Notes under the pieces: model-generated
The model's input: the letters and a program-made list of their open reading frames with translations, nothing else
The model's database searches: none
What the model was told of the DNA's origin: nothing
Shown: positions 1-13,780 of the stretch, in pieces
Position numbering within the stretch: the first letter of the stretch is position 1
Layout: every line of letters begins with the position of its first letter
Source: Aristolochia californica
Lineage: Eukaryota; Streptophyta; Magnoliopsida; Piperales; Aristolochiaceae
Direction of reading: 5' to 3'
Assembly: GCA_029961685.1 (NCBI GenBank)
Contig: JARWKL010000008.1
Location: 11,937,981 to 12,001,980 of the forward strand
Length of the DNA stretch: 64,000 nucleotides
Made by a program: the position numbers and the translations under genes

Positions 1-2530
1 GATTTTTTAGGTCTACTTTTTGTAAAATAGGCCAAAAGTGGGTTGTTTTGCTCTTGAAAATATCCCACCCCACGATAAGTTGTGAATTTTAATTTTTTCT
101 ATTCCTTGAAATTCTAGGATCATTAGGTCATTTGCATCTTCAACATGTTTCTGGCATGCATATCCACCACATTTAAAACATGTTAAGATCAATTAGGAAT
201 CTCTTTTTTATAAAATTCCACCAAGCTATCTAGGGTTGTACTAGTGGAATTTCTCCAACGTGGATAACAAAACTTTGGTGTTCATTTTTAGAGCGTGAAA
301 ATAACTTTCTTGACTCACATTTATTAAAGTTTTCAAATTCTTTCACATACATAAACTGTAAAATTTTTATTTTGTTGGGATCTATATTTGCCTTATCTTT
401 TTTTTTTACGAGAAAACTGGGAGAGTGAAAAACTCAAGTTTGAAAAAAAAATTGAACATCCAAAATGGAAATACAGAAATGCTGAGAGAGATAATTCCAA
501 AAAGTATCTGTGATTTTTTAGGTCAGCTTTTAGTATAATAGGCAAAAAGTCGGTTGTTTGGCTCTAGTAAATATCCCACCGCACGTTTACTTGAGAATTT
601 TAATTTTTTCTACTCCTTGAAATTTTGGATCAATAAGTCATTTGCATCTTCAATATGTTTCTGACAGGCACCTCCACCACATTTGAAACATGTCGGGATC
701 AATTAGGAATCTCTTTCTTATAAAATTTCACCAAGCAATCTTGGGTTGTACTAGTGGAATTTCCCCAACGTGGATAACAATACTTTGGTGTTCTTTTTTA
801 GTGCATGAAAATAAATTTTTTCATTAACATTTATTTTAGTTTTCAAATTCTTTCACATACATAAACTCTAAAATTTCCATTTTGTTGTGATCTATATTTG
901 CCTTATCTTTTTGTTTACGAGAAAAACTGGGAGAGTGAAAAACTCAAGTTTGAAAAAAAAATTGAACATCCAAAATGGAAATGCACAAATACTGAGAGAG
1001 ATAGTTCCGAAAATTATCTATGATTTTTTAGGTCAGCTTTTTGTAAATTAGGCAAAAAGTTGGTTGTTTGGCTCTAGTAAAAATCTCACCGCACGTTTAC
1101 TTGAGAATTTTAATTTTTTCTACTCCTTGAAATTTTTGGATCATTACGTCGTTTCATCTTCAATATGTTTCTCGCATGCATGTCCGCCATATTTAAAACA
1201 TGTTAGGATAAATTAGAAATTTGTTTCTTATAAAATTCCACCAAGCTATCTGGGGTTGTACTTGTGGAATTTCCCGAACGTGGATAACAAAACTTTTGTG
1301 TTCATTTTTAGTATGTGAAAATAACTTTCTTCACTCACATTTATTATAGTTTTCAAATTCTTTTGCATTCATAAACTCTAAAATTTCCATTTTGTTGTGA
1401 TCTATATTTACCTTATCTTTTTGTTTACGAGAAAACTAGGAGAGTGAAAAAGTAAAGCTCGAAAAAAAATATTTAACATCCAAAATGGAAATACACAAAT
1501 GCTAAAAGACATATTTCCTAAAAGTATCTATGATTTTTTAGGTCCGATTTTTGTAAAATAGGCAAAAAGTGGGTTGTTTGGCTCTGGTAATTATCCCACC
1601 GCACGCTAACTTTAGAATTTTAATTTTTTCTCCTCCTTGAAATTTTTTGATCATTAGGTCATTTGCACCTTCAACATGTTTCTGGCATGCATATCCACCA
1701 CATATAAAACATGTTAGGATCAATTAGGAATCTCTTTCTTATAAAATTCCACCAAGCTATCTAGGGTTGTAATAGTGGAATTTCCCCAATATGGATAACG
1801 AAACATTGGTGTTCATTTTTAGTGCGTGAAAATAACTTTCTTCACTCACATTTATTATAGTTTTTGAATTCTTTCTCATATATAAACTCTAAAATTTCCA
1901 TTTTATTATGATCTATATTTCCCTTATCTTTTTGTTTATGAGAAAACTGGGATAGTGAAAAACTCAAGTTTGAAAAAAAAAATTGAACATCCAAAATGGA
2001 AAGGCACAAATGCTGAGAGAGATAATTCCAAAAAGTATCTGCGATTTTGTAGGTCCGCTTTTTGTAAAATTGGCAAAAAGTGGGTTGTTTGGCTCTAGTA
2101 AATATCCCACCACAAGTTAACTTGAGAATTTTAATTTTTTCAACTTCTTGAAATTTTTTGATCATTAGGTTGTTTGCATCTTCAATATGTTTCTGGCATG
2201 CATATCCAACACGTTTAAAAAATGTTAGGATCAATTAGGAATCTCTTTCTTATAAAATTCCACCAAGCTATCTGGGGTTGTACTAGAGAAATTTCTCCAA
2301 CGTAGATAACAAAACTTCGATGTTCATTTTTAGTGCGTGAAAATAACTTTCTTCACTCACATTTATTATAGTTTTAAATTCTTATGAAAACACAAACTCT
2401 TAAATTTCCATTTTGTTGTGATCTATATTTGGCTTATCTTTTTGTTTACGAGAAAACTCAGAGTGAGAAAAACTGAAGTTTGAAAAAAAAAGTGAACATC
2501 CAAAATGGAAATGCACAAATGTTGAGAGAA

Positions 2531-2550
2531 ATAATTCCAAAAAGTGGGTT
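2531..2550. repeat. 46-bp deletion in monomer M6
   Basis: The monomer is 465 bp. CCAAAAAGT runs straight into GGGTTG, missing the 46 bp that normally lie between the first AAAAAGT and the second CAAAAAGT. The repeated AAAAAGT at both ends suggests slippage or microhomology-mediated loss. Confidence 0.88.
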
Positions 2551-4369
2551 GTTTGGCTCTGGTAAAAATCCCACCGCACGTTTACTTGAGAATTTTTAAT
2601 TTGTTCTACTTCTTGAAATTTTTGGATCATTAGGTCATTTGCATCTTCAACATGTTTCTGGCATGCATATCCACCACATTTAAAACATGTTAGGATCAAT
2701 TAGGAATCTCTTTCTTATAAAATTCCTCCAAGCTATTAGGGGTTGTACTAGTGGAATTTCCCCAACATGGATAACAAAACTTTGGTGTTCATTTTTAGTG
2801 CGTGAAAATAACTTTCTTCACTCACATTTCTAATAGTTTTCAAATTCTTTTGCATACTTAAACTCTAAAATTTCCAGTTTGTTGTGATGTATATTTGCCT
2901 TATCTTTTTGTTTACGAGAAAACAAAGAGAGTGAAAAACTTAAGTTTGAAAAAAAAATTGAACATCCAAAATTTAAATGCACAAATGCTGAGAGAGATAA
3001 TTACAAAAAGTATCTGTGAATTTTTAGGTCCGCGTTTTGTAAAGTAGCAAAAAGTGGGTTGCTTGGCCCTGATAAATATCCCACCGCACGTTAACTTGAG
3101 AATTTTATGTTTTTCTACTCCTTGAAATTTTTGGATCATTAGGTCATTTGCATCTTCAACTTGTTTTTGGCATGCGTATCCACCACATTTAAAACATGTT
3201 AGGATCAATTAGGAATCTCTTTCTTATAAAATTCCACCAAGCAATCTGGGGTTGTACTCGTGGAATTTCCCTAGGTGGATAAGAAAACTTTGGTGTTCAT
3301 TTTTAGTGCGTGAAAATAACTTTCTTCACTCACAGTTATTATAGTTTCAAATTCTTTTGCATACATAAACTCTAAAATTTCCATTTTATTGTGATCTATA
3401 TTGGCCTTATCTGTTTTTTTACGAGAAAACTAGGCGAATGAAAAACTCAAGTTAGAAAACAAAAAATTGAACATCCAAAATGGAAATGCACTAAAGCTGA
3501 GAGAGATATCTCCAAAAATTATTTGTGATGTTTTAGGTTCAGCTTTAGTAAAATAGGCAAAAAGTGGGTTGTTTGGCGCTGGTAAATATCCCACCGCACT
3601 CTAACATGAGAATTTTAATTTTTTCTACTCCTTGAAATTTTTGGATCACTACATCATTTGCATCTTTAACATGTTTCTGGCATGCATCTCCACCACATTT
3701 AAAACATGTTAGGATCAATTAGGAATCTCTTTCTTATAAAATTCCACCAAGCTATCTGTGGCTGTACTACTGGAATTTCCCCAACGTGGATAACAAAACT
3801 TTGGTGTTCATTTTTAGTGGGTGAAAATAACTTTCTTCACTCACATTTATTATAGTTTTCAAATTCTTTCACATACATAAACTCTAAAATTTCCTTTTTG
3901 TTATGATCCATATTTGCCTTATCTTTTGTTTATGAGAAAACAGGGAGAGAGAAAAACTCAATTTTGAAAAAAAAAATTGAACATTGAAAATGGAAATGCA
4001 CAAATGCTGAGAGAGATAATTCCAAAGAGTATCCATGATTTTTTAGCTCTGCTTTTTGTAAAATTGGCAAAAAGTGGGTTGCTTGGCTCTCGTAAATATC
4101 CCACCGCACGTTAACTTGAGATTTTTAATTTTTTCTACTCCTTGAAATTTTCGGATCATTAGGTCGTTTGCATCTTCAATATGTTTGTGGCATGCATATC
4201 CACCACTTTTAAAAGATGTTAGGATCAATTAGGAATCTCTTTCTTATAAAATTCCACCAAGCTATATGGGGTTGTACTAGTGGAATTTCTCCAACGTGGA
4301 TAAAAAAACTTCGGTGTTCATTTTTAGTGTGTGAAAATAACTTTCTTCACTCACATTTATTATAGTTTT

Positions 4370-6400
4370 CAAATTATTTCACATACGTAAACTCTAAAAT
4401 TTCCATTTTGTTGTGATCTATATTTTCCTTATCTTTTTGTTTACGAGAAAACTGGGAGAGAGAAAAACTCAAGTTTGAAAAAAAAAATTGAACATCCAAA
4501 ATGGAAATGCACAAATGCTGGAAGAGATAATTTCAAAAAGTATGTTTGATTTTTTAGGTGCGCTTTTTGTAAAATAGGCAAAAAGTGGGTTGTTTGGCTC
4601 AGGTAAATATCCCACTGCACGTTAACTTGAGAATTTTAATTTGATCTACTTCTTGAAATTTTTGGATCATTAGGTCATTTGCATCTTTAACATGTTTCTG
4701 GCATTCATATCCACGACATTTAAAATATGTTAGGATCAATTAGAAATCTCTTTCTTATAAATTTCCACAGAGCTATATGGGGTTGTTCTAGTGGAATTTC
4801 CCCAACGTGGAAAACAAAACTTTGGTATTCATTTTTAGTGCGTGAATATAACTTTCTTCACTAACATTTATTTTATTTTTCAAATTATTTTCCATACATA
4901 AACTCTAAAATTTCTATTTTTTGTGATCTATTTTTGCCTTATTTTTTGTTCACGAGAAAACTGGGAGAGAGAAAAACTCAAGTTTGAAAAAAAAATTGAA
5001 CATTCAAATTGGAAATGCACAAATGTTGAGAGAGATAATTCACAAAAATATCTGTGATTTTTTAGGTCCTCTTTTTGTAACATAGGTAAAAAGTGGGTTG
5101 TTTGGCTGTGGTAAATATCCCACTGCACATTAACTTTAGAATTTTTATTTTTTCTACTCCTTGAAATTTTTTTATCGTTAGGTCATTTGCATCTTCACCA
5201 TGTTTCTGGCATGTATATCCACCACATTTGATACATGTTAGGATCAATTTGGAATCAAATTCTTATAAAATTCCACCAAGCAATCTGGGTTTGTATTTGT
5301 GGAATTTCCCCAACGTGAATAACGAAACTTTCGTGTTCATTTTTAGTGCGTGAAAATAACTTTCTTCACTCACATTTATTATAGTTTTCAAACTATTTCA
5401 CATACGTAAACTCTAAAATTTCCATTTTGTTGTGATCTATAGTTTTCTTATCTTTTTGTTTACGAGAAAACTGGGAGAGAGAAAAACTCAAGTTTGAAAA
5501 AAAAATTGAACATCCAAAATGGAAATGCACAAATGCTGGAAGAGATAATTCCAAAAAGTATCTTTGATTTTTTAGGTGTGCTTTTTGTAAAATAGGCAAA
5601 AAGTGGGTTGTTTGTCTTAGGTAAATATCCCACTGCACGTTAATTTGAGAATTTTAATTTGATCTACTTCTTGAAATTTTTGGATCATTAGGTCATTTGC
5701 ATCTTTAACATGTTTTTGGCATTCATATCCACGACATTTAAAATATGTTAGGATCAATTAGGAATCTATTTCTTATAAATTTCCACAGTGCTATATGGGG
5801 TTGTTCAAGTGGAATTTCCCCAACGTGGAAAACAAAACTTTGGTGTTCATTTTTAGTGCGTGAATATAACTTTCTTCACTAACATTTATTTTAGTTTTCA
5901 AATTATTTTCCATACATAAACTCAAAAATTTCTATTTTTTGTGATCTATTTTTGCCTTATTTTTGTGTTCACGAGAAAACTGGGAGAGTGAAAAACTCAA
6001 GTTTGAAAAAAAAAATTGAACATCCAAATTGGAAATGTACAAATGCTGAGAGAGATAATTCACAAAAATATCTGTGATTTTTTATGTCCGCTTTTTGTAA
6101 CATAGGTAAAAAGTGGGTTGTTTGGCTGTGGTAAATATCCCACTGCACGTTTAACTTGAGAATTTTAATTTTTTCTACTCCTAGATATTTTTGGATCATT
6201 AGGTTATTTGCATCTTCAACATGTTTCTTGCATGCATATCCACATCATTTAAAACATGTTAGGATCAATTAGGAATCTCTTTCTTATAAATTCCACCAAG
6301 CTATCAGGGGTTGTACTGGTGGAATTTCCCCAACGTGGATAACAAAACTTTGGTGTTCATTTTTAGTGCGTGAAAATAACTTCCTTCACTCACATTTATT
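4370..6400. repeat. Local two-monomer duplication (two copies, 1,020 bp each)
   Basis: About 4,370-5,390 and 5,390-6,400 share marks absent from neighbours: CACATACGTAAACTC, ATGCTGGAAGAGATAA, TTAGGTGCGC or TTAGGTGTGC, GGCATTCATATCCACGACA, AAAATATGTTAGG and TTTGTGATCTATTTTTGCC. They alternate with a second monomer sharing TAACATAGGTAAAAAG and TGGCTGTGGTAAATATCCC. The best explanation is a recent tandem duplication of a dimer. A third, more diverged copy lies at about 9,460-10,480. Confidence 0.82.
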
Positions 6401-8379
6401 ATAGTTTTCAAATTCTTTTGCATACATAAACTTTAAAATTTCCATTTTGTTGTGATCTATATTTGCCTTATCCTTTTATTTACGAGAAAACTGGGAGAGT
6501 GAAAAACTTAAATTTGAAAAAAATAATTGAACATCCAAAATGGAAATGCACAAATGCTGAGAGTTATAATTGCAAAACGTATCTGTGATTTTTTAGGTCG
6601 GCTTTTTATAAAATAGGCAAAAAGTAGGTTGTTTGGCTCTGGTAAGTATCCCACTGCACGTTAACTTGAGAATTTTAATTTTTTCCACTGCTTGAAATAT
6701 TTGGATGATTAGGTCATTTGCATCTTCATGATGTTTCTGGCATGCATGTCCACCACATTTGAAACATGTTTGGATCAATTAGGAATCTCTTTCTTATAAA
6801 ATTCCACCAACCTATTTGGGGTTGTACTAGCGGAATTTTCCCAACGTGGATAACAAAACTTTGGTGTTCATTTTTAGTGCTTGAAAATAACTTTCTTCAC
6901 TCAAATTAATAATAGTTTTCAAATTATTTCACATACATAAACTCTAAAATTTCCATTTTTTTGAGATCTATATTTGCCTTATCTTTTTGTTTACGAGAAA
7001 ATTGGGAGAGTGAAAAGCTCAAGTTTGAACAAAAAAATTGAACAACCAAAATGGAAATGCACAAATGCTGAGAGATATAATTCAAAAAGTATCTATGATT
7101 TTTTAGGTCTGCTTTTAGTAAAATAGGCAAAAAGTGGGTTGTTGGGCTCAAGTAAATATCCTACCGCACGTTAACTTGAGAATTTTAATTTTTTCAACTC
7201 CTTGAAATTTTTGGATCATTAGGTCATTTGCATCTCCAACAATGGTCTGGCATGCATATCCACCACATTTAAAACATGTTAGGATGAATTAGGAATGTCT
7301 TTCTTATAAAATTCGACACAGCTTTCTGGGGTTGTTCAATTGGAATTTACCCAATGTGCATAACAAAACTTTGGTCTTCATTTTTAGTGAGTGAAAATAA
7401 CTTCCTTCGCTCACATTTATTTTAGTTTTCAAATTATTTTGCATACATAAACTCTAAAATTCCAATTTTGTTGTGATATATATTTCCCTTATCTTTTTGT
7501 TTACGAGAAAACAGGGAGAGCGAAAAACTCAAGTTTGAAAAAAAAATTGAACATCCAAAATGCAAATGCACAAATGCTGAGCAAAAAATATCTGTGATTT
7601 TATAGGTCTTCTTTTTGTGAAATAGGAAAAAAGTGGGTTGTTTGGCTCAGGCAAATAAACCACCGCACGTGAACTTGAGAATTTTATTTTTCTCTACTCG
7701 AAATTTTTGGATCATTAGGTCGTTTGCATCTTCAATATTTTTCTGGCATGCATATCCACCACTTTTAAAACATGTTAGGATCAATTAGGAATCGCTTTCT
7801 TATAAAATTCCACCAAGCTATCTGGGTTTGTACTACTGGAATTTCCCCAACGTGGATAACAAAACTTTGGTGTTCATTTTTAGTGCGTGAAAATAACTTT
7901 CTGCACTCACATTTATTACAGTTTTCAAATTCTTTCACAAACATAAACTCAAAAATTTCCATTTTGGTGTGATCTATGTTTGCCTTATCTATTTGTTAAA
8001 ATACGAGAAAACTGGGAGAGTGAAAAACTCAAGTTTAAAAAAAAAAATTGAACATCCAAAATGGAAATGCACAAATTTTGAGAGAGATAATTCCAAAAGT
8101 ATCTGTGATTTTGATGGTCCGCTTTTAGTAAAATAGGCAAAAATTGGGTTGTTTGGCTCTCGTAAATATCCCACCGCACGTTAACTTGAGAATTTTAATT
8201 TTTTCTACTCCTTGAAATTTTTGGATGATTAGGTCATTTGCATCTTTAACATGTTTCTAGCATGCATATCGACCACATTTAAAACATGATAGGAGCAATT
8301 AGGAATCTCTTTCTTTAAAATTCCACCATGGTATCTGGGGTTGTACAAGTGGAATTTCCCCAACGTGGATAAGAAAACT

Positions 8380-9450
8380 TTGGTGTTCATTTTTAGTGCT
8401 TGAAAATAATTTTCTTCACTCACATTTATTATAGTTTTCAAATTATTTTGCATAAATAAACTCTAAAATTTCCATTTTGTTGTGATCTATATTTGCCTTC
8501 TCTTTTTGTTTACGAGAAAACTGGGAGAGTGAAAAACTCAAGTTTCAAAAAAAAATTGAACATCCAAAATGGAAATGGAAAAATACAGAAAGAGATAATT
8601 CCAAAAAGTATCTGTGATTTTTTAGGTCTGCTTTTTGTAAACTAGGCGAAAAGTGGGTTGTTTGGCTCTGGTAAATATCCCACCGCACGTGTTCTTGAGA
8701 ATTTTAATTTTTTGTACTCCTTGAAATTTTTGGATCGTTAGGTCATTTGCATCTTCAACATGTTTCTGGCATGCATATCCACCACATTTAAAACATGTTA
8801 GGTTCAATTTGAAATATCTTTCTTATAAAATTCCACCAAGTTATCTTCGGTTGTATTAGTGGAATTTCCCCAACGTGGATAACAAAACTTTGGTGTTCAT
8901 TTTTAGTGTGTGAAAATAACTTTCTTGACTCTCATTTATTATAGTTTTCAAATTCTTTCATATACATAAACTCTAAAATTTCCATTTTGTTGTGATCTAT
9001 ATTTGCCTTATCTTTTTGTTTATGAGATAACTAGGAAAGTGAAAAAATCAAATTTGAAAAAAAAAATTGAACATCCAAAATGGAAATGCACAAATGCTGA
9101 GAGAGATAATTTAAAACTTATCTGTGATTTTTTGGGTCTGTTTTTAGTAAAATAGGCAAAAAGTGGGTTGTTTGGCTCCAGTAAATATTCCACCACACGT
9201 TAACTTGAGAATTTTAATTTTTTCTACTCCTTGAAATTTTTGGATCGTTAGGTCATTTGCATCTTCACCATGTTTCTGGTATGCATATCCACCACATTTA
9301 ATACATGTTAGGATCAATTTGGAATCTATTTCTTATAAAATTCCACCAACTATCTGGGTTTGTACTAGTGGAATTTCCCCAACGTGGATAACAAAACTTT
9401 TGTTCATTTTTAGTGCGTGAAAATAACTTTCTTCACTCACATTTATTATA
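8380..9450. repeat. Two-monomer block shared with 19,600-20,680 (left copy)
   Basis: Shared rare marks are GATAAGAAAACTTTGG, GTGCTTGAAAATAAT, GCATAAATAAACTC, AATACAG before AGAGATAATTC, TTTTTTGTACTCC, GGATCGTTAGGTC, ACGAGATAACT or ATGAGATAACT, AATTTAAAACTTAT and TTTAATACATGTTAGG. The block is at home here among family 1 monomers. The right copy sits 22 monomers away inside family 2. Confidence 0.8.
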
Positions 9451-9459
9451 GTTTTCAAA

Positions 9460-10480
9460 TTCTTTCACATACGTAAACTCTAAAATTTCCATTTTGTTGT
9501 GATCTATATTTTCCTTATCTTTTTGTTTACAAGAAAACTGGGAGAGAGAAAAACTCAAGTTTGAAAAAAAAATTGAACATCCAAAATGGAAATGCACAAA
9601 TGCTGGAAGAGAAAATTCCAAAAAGTATCTGTGATTTTTTAGGTCCGCTTTTTGTAAAATAGGAAAAAAGTGGGTTGCTTGGCTCTAGTAATAATCCCAC
9701 TGGACGTTAACTTGAGTACTTTAATTTGACTTCCTGAAATTTTTGGTTCATTAGGTCATTTGCATCTTTAACATGTTTCTGGCATTCATATCCACGACAT
9801 TTATAACATGTTAGGAACAATTAGGAATTTCTTTCTTATAAAATTCCACCAAGATATAAGGGGTTGTTCTAGTGGAATTTCCCCAACGTGGGTAACAAAA
9901 CTTTGGTGTTCAATTTTAGTGCGTGAATATAACTTTCTTTACTGACATTTGTTTCAGTTTTCAATTTATTTTCTATAGAGAAACTCAAAATTTTTTTTTT
10001 GTTGTGATCTGTTTTTGCCTTATTTTTGTGTTTACGCGAAAACTGGGAGAGTGAAAAACTCAAGTTTGAAAAAAAAATTGAACATCCAAATGGAAATGCA
10101 CAAATGCTGAGAGAGATAATTCACAAAAATATCTATGATTTTTTAGGTCCGCTTTTTGTAACATAGGCAAAAAGTGGGTTGTTTGGCTCTGGTAAATATC
10201 CCCCCACACGTGTAACTTGAGAATTTTAATTTTTTCTACTCTTTAAAATTTTTGGATCATTAAGTTATTTGCCTCTTCAACATGTTTCTGGCATGCATAT
10301 CCACATCATTTAAAACATGTTAGGATCAATTAGGAATCTCTTTCTTATAAAATTCCACCAAGCTATCAGGGGTTGTACTAGTGGAATTTCCCAAACGTGG
10401 ATAACAAAACGTTGGTGTTCATTTTTAGTGCGTGAAAATAACTTTCTTCACTCACATTTATTATAGTTTTCAAATTATTT
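9460..10480. repeat. Third copy of the 4.4-6.4 kb dimer
   Basis: This stretch repeats the marks of the dimer: CACATACGTAAACTC, ATGCTGGAAGAGA, GGCATTCATATCCACGACA and TAACATAGGCAAAAAG. It lies about 4.08 kb, or eight monomers, downstream of the second copy. It has its own 7-bp loss in the CTACTCC region (about 9,727), giving a spacing of 503. Confidence 0.75.
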
Positions 10481-12699
10481 CACTAACGTAAACTCTAAAA
10501 TTTCCATTTTGTTATGATCTATATTTTACTTATCTTTTTGTTTACGAGAAACTTGGGAGAGTGAAAAACTCAAGTTTGAAAAAAAAAATTGAACGTCAAA
10601 TATGGAAATGCACAAATGTTGAGAGAGATAATTCCAAAAAGTATTTGTGATTTTATAGGTCTGCATTTTGTAAAATAGGTAAAAAGTGGGTTGTTAGACT
10701 TTGGTAAATATCCACCGCACGTTAACTTGAGAATTTTAATTTTTTCTACTCCTTGAAATTTTTGGATCATTAGGTCATTTGCATCTTCAACATGTTTCTG
10801 GCATGCATATCCACCACATTTAAATCATGTTAGGATCAATTAGGAATTCCTTTCATATAAAATTCCACCAAGCTATCTGGGGTTGTACTTCTTGAATTTC
10901 CCCAATGTGCATAACAAAACTTTGGTGTTCATTTTTGGTGCGTGAAAATAACTTCCTTTACTCACATTTATTATAGTTTTCAAATTCTTTTGCATACATA
11001 AACTCTAAAATTTCCATTTTGTTGTGATCTATATTTGCCTTATCTTTTTATTTACGAGAAAAATGGGATAGTGAAAAACTCAAATTTGAAAAAAATAATT
11101 GAACTTCCAAAATGGCAATGCACAAATACTGAGAGTGATAATTGAAAAAGTATCTGTGATTTTTTAAGTCCGCTTTTTGTAAAATAGGCAAAAAGTGGGT
11201 TGTTTGTGTCTGGTAAATATCCCACCGCACGTTAACTTGAGAATTTTAATTTTTTCTACTCCTTGAAATTTTTGGATCATTAGGTCATTTGCATCTTCAA
11301 CATGTTTCTGGCATGCATATCCACCACATTTAAAACATGCTTGGATCAATTAGGAATCTCTTTCTTATAAAATTCCACCAAGCTATTTGGGGTTGTACTA
11401 GTGAAATTTCCCCCACGTGGATAACAAAACTTTGGTGTTCATTTTTAGTGCGTGAAAATTACTTTCTTCACTCATATTTATAATAGTTTTCAAATTCTTT
11501 CACATACATAAACTCTAAAATTTCCATTTTGTTGTGATCTTTATTTGCCTTATCTTTTTGTTTACGAGAAAATTGGGAGAGTGAAAAACTCAAGTTTGAA
11601 AAAAAAAATTGAACATCCAATATGGAAATGCACAAATGATGAGAGATATAATTCCAAAAGTATATGTGATTTTTAAGGTCCGCTTTGAGTAAAATTGGCA
11701 AAAAGTGGGTTGTTTGGCTCTGGTAAATATCCAACCGCACGTTAACTTGAGAATTTTAATTTTTTCTACTCCTTGAAATTTTTGGATCATTAGGTCATTT
11801 GCATCTTCAACATGTTTCTGGCATGCATATCCACCACTTTTAAAACATGTTTGGATATATTAGGAATCTCTTTCTTATAAAATTCAACCAAGCTATCTGG
11901 GCTCGTACTAGTGGAATTTCCCCAACGTGGATACGAAAACTTTGGTGCTCATTTTTAGTATGTGAAAATAACTTTCTTCACTCACATTTATTATAGTTTT
12001 CAAATTCTTTCACATACATAAACTCTAAAATTTCCATTTTGTTGTGATCTATATTTGCCTTATCTTTTTGTTTACGAGAAAACTAGGAGAGTGAAAAACA
12101 CAAGTTTGAACAAAAAAAATTGAACATCCAAAATGGAAATGCACAAATGCTGAGAGAGATAATTCCAAAAAGTATCTGTGATTGTTTAGGTCCGCTTTTT
12201 GTAAAATAGGCAAAAAATGGGTTGTTTGGCTATGGTAAATATCCCACCGCATGTAAACTTGAGAATTTTAATTTTTTCTTCTCCTATATAATTTTGGATC
12301 ATTAGGTCATTTGCATCTTCAACATGTCTCTGGCATGCATATCCATCACATTTAAAACATGTCAGGATCAATTAGGAATCTCTTCCTTATAAAATTCCAC
12401 CAAGCTATCACGGGATTTCTTAGTGGAATTTCCCCAACGTCGATAACAAAACTTTGGTGTTCATTTTTATTGCGTGAAAATAACTTTCTTCACTCACATT
12501 TATTATAGTTTTATAATTATTTCACGTACATAAACTCTAAAATTTCCATTTTGTTGTGATCTATATTTGCCTATCTTTTTATTTACGAGAAAACTAGGAG
12601 AGTGAAAAACTCAAGTTTGAAAAAAAAATTCAACATCCAAAATGAAAATGCAAAAATGCTGAGAAAGATTATTCCAAATGTATCTATGATTTTTTAGGC

Positions 12700-13780
12700 C
12701 CGCTTTTAGTAAAATAGGCAAAAGTTGTTTGGCTCTGGTAAATATCCCACCGCACGTAAACTTGAGAATTTCAATTTTTTCTTCTCCTAGAAAATTTTGG
12801 ATCATTAGGTCATCTGCATCTTCAACATGTTTGTGGCATGCATATCCAACACATTTAAAACATGTTAGGATCAATTAGGAATCTCTTTCTTATAAAATTC
12901 CACCAAGCTATCTGGGGTTGTACTAGTAGAATTTCCCCAACGTGGATAACAAAACTTTGGTGTTCATTTTTAGTGCGTGAAAATAACTTTCTTCACTCAC
13001 ATCTATTATAGTTTTCAAATTCTTTTGCATACAGAAACTCTAAAATTTCTATTTAGTTGTGATATATATTTGCCTTATCATTTTGTTTACGAGAAAACTA
13101 GGAGAGTGAAAAACTCAAGTTTGAAAAAAAAATTGAACATCCAAAATGGAATTGCACAAATGCTGAGAGAGATAATTCAGAAATTATGTGTTATTTTTTA
13201 GGTCCGCTTTTAGTAAAATAGGCAAAAAGTGGGTTGTTTGGCTCTGGTAAATATCCCACCGCACGTAAACTTGAGAATTTCAATTTTTTCTTCTCCTAGA
13301 AATTTTTGGATCATTAGGTCATCTGCATCTTCAACATCTTTGTGGCATGCATATCCAACACATTTAAAACATGTTAGGATCAATTAGGAATCTCTTTCTT
13401 AGAAAATTCCACCAAGCTATTTGGGGTTGTACTAGTAGAATTTCCACAACGTGGATAACAAAACTTTGGTGTTCATTTTTAGTGCGTGAAAATAACTTTC
13501 TTCACTCACATCTATTATAGTTTTCAAATTCTTTTGCATACAGAAACTCTAAAATTTCTATTTAGTTGTGATATATATTTGCCTTATCTTTTTCTTTACG
13601 AGAAAACTGGGAGAGTGAAAAACTCAAGTTTGAAAAAAAAATAGAACATCCAAAATGGAATTGCACAAATGCTGAGAGAGATAATTCCAAAATTATCTGT
13701 TATTTTTTAGGTCCGCTTTTAGTAAAATAGGCAAAAAGTGGGTTGTTTGGCTCTTGTAAATATCCCACCGCACGTCAACT
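12700..13780. repeat. Adjacent near-identical monomer pair
   Basis: About 12,700-13,270 and 13,210-13,780 are nearly the same. Both have GTAAACTTGAGAATTTCAA, TTCTTCTCCTAGAAA, TGTGGCATGCATATCCAACA, GTGATATATATTTGCC, ATGGAATTGCAC and TGTTATTTTTTAGGTCC. The preceding monomer shares the TTCTTCTCCT reading. This is the most recent-looking single-monomer duplication in the first block. Confidence 0.8.
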
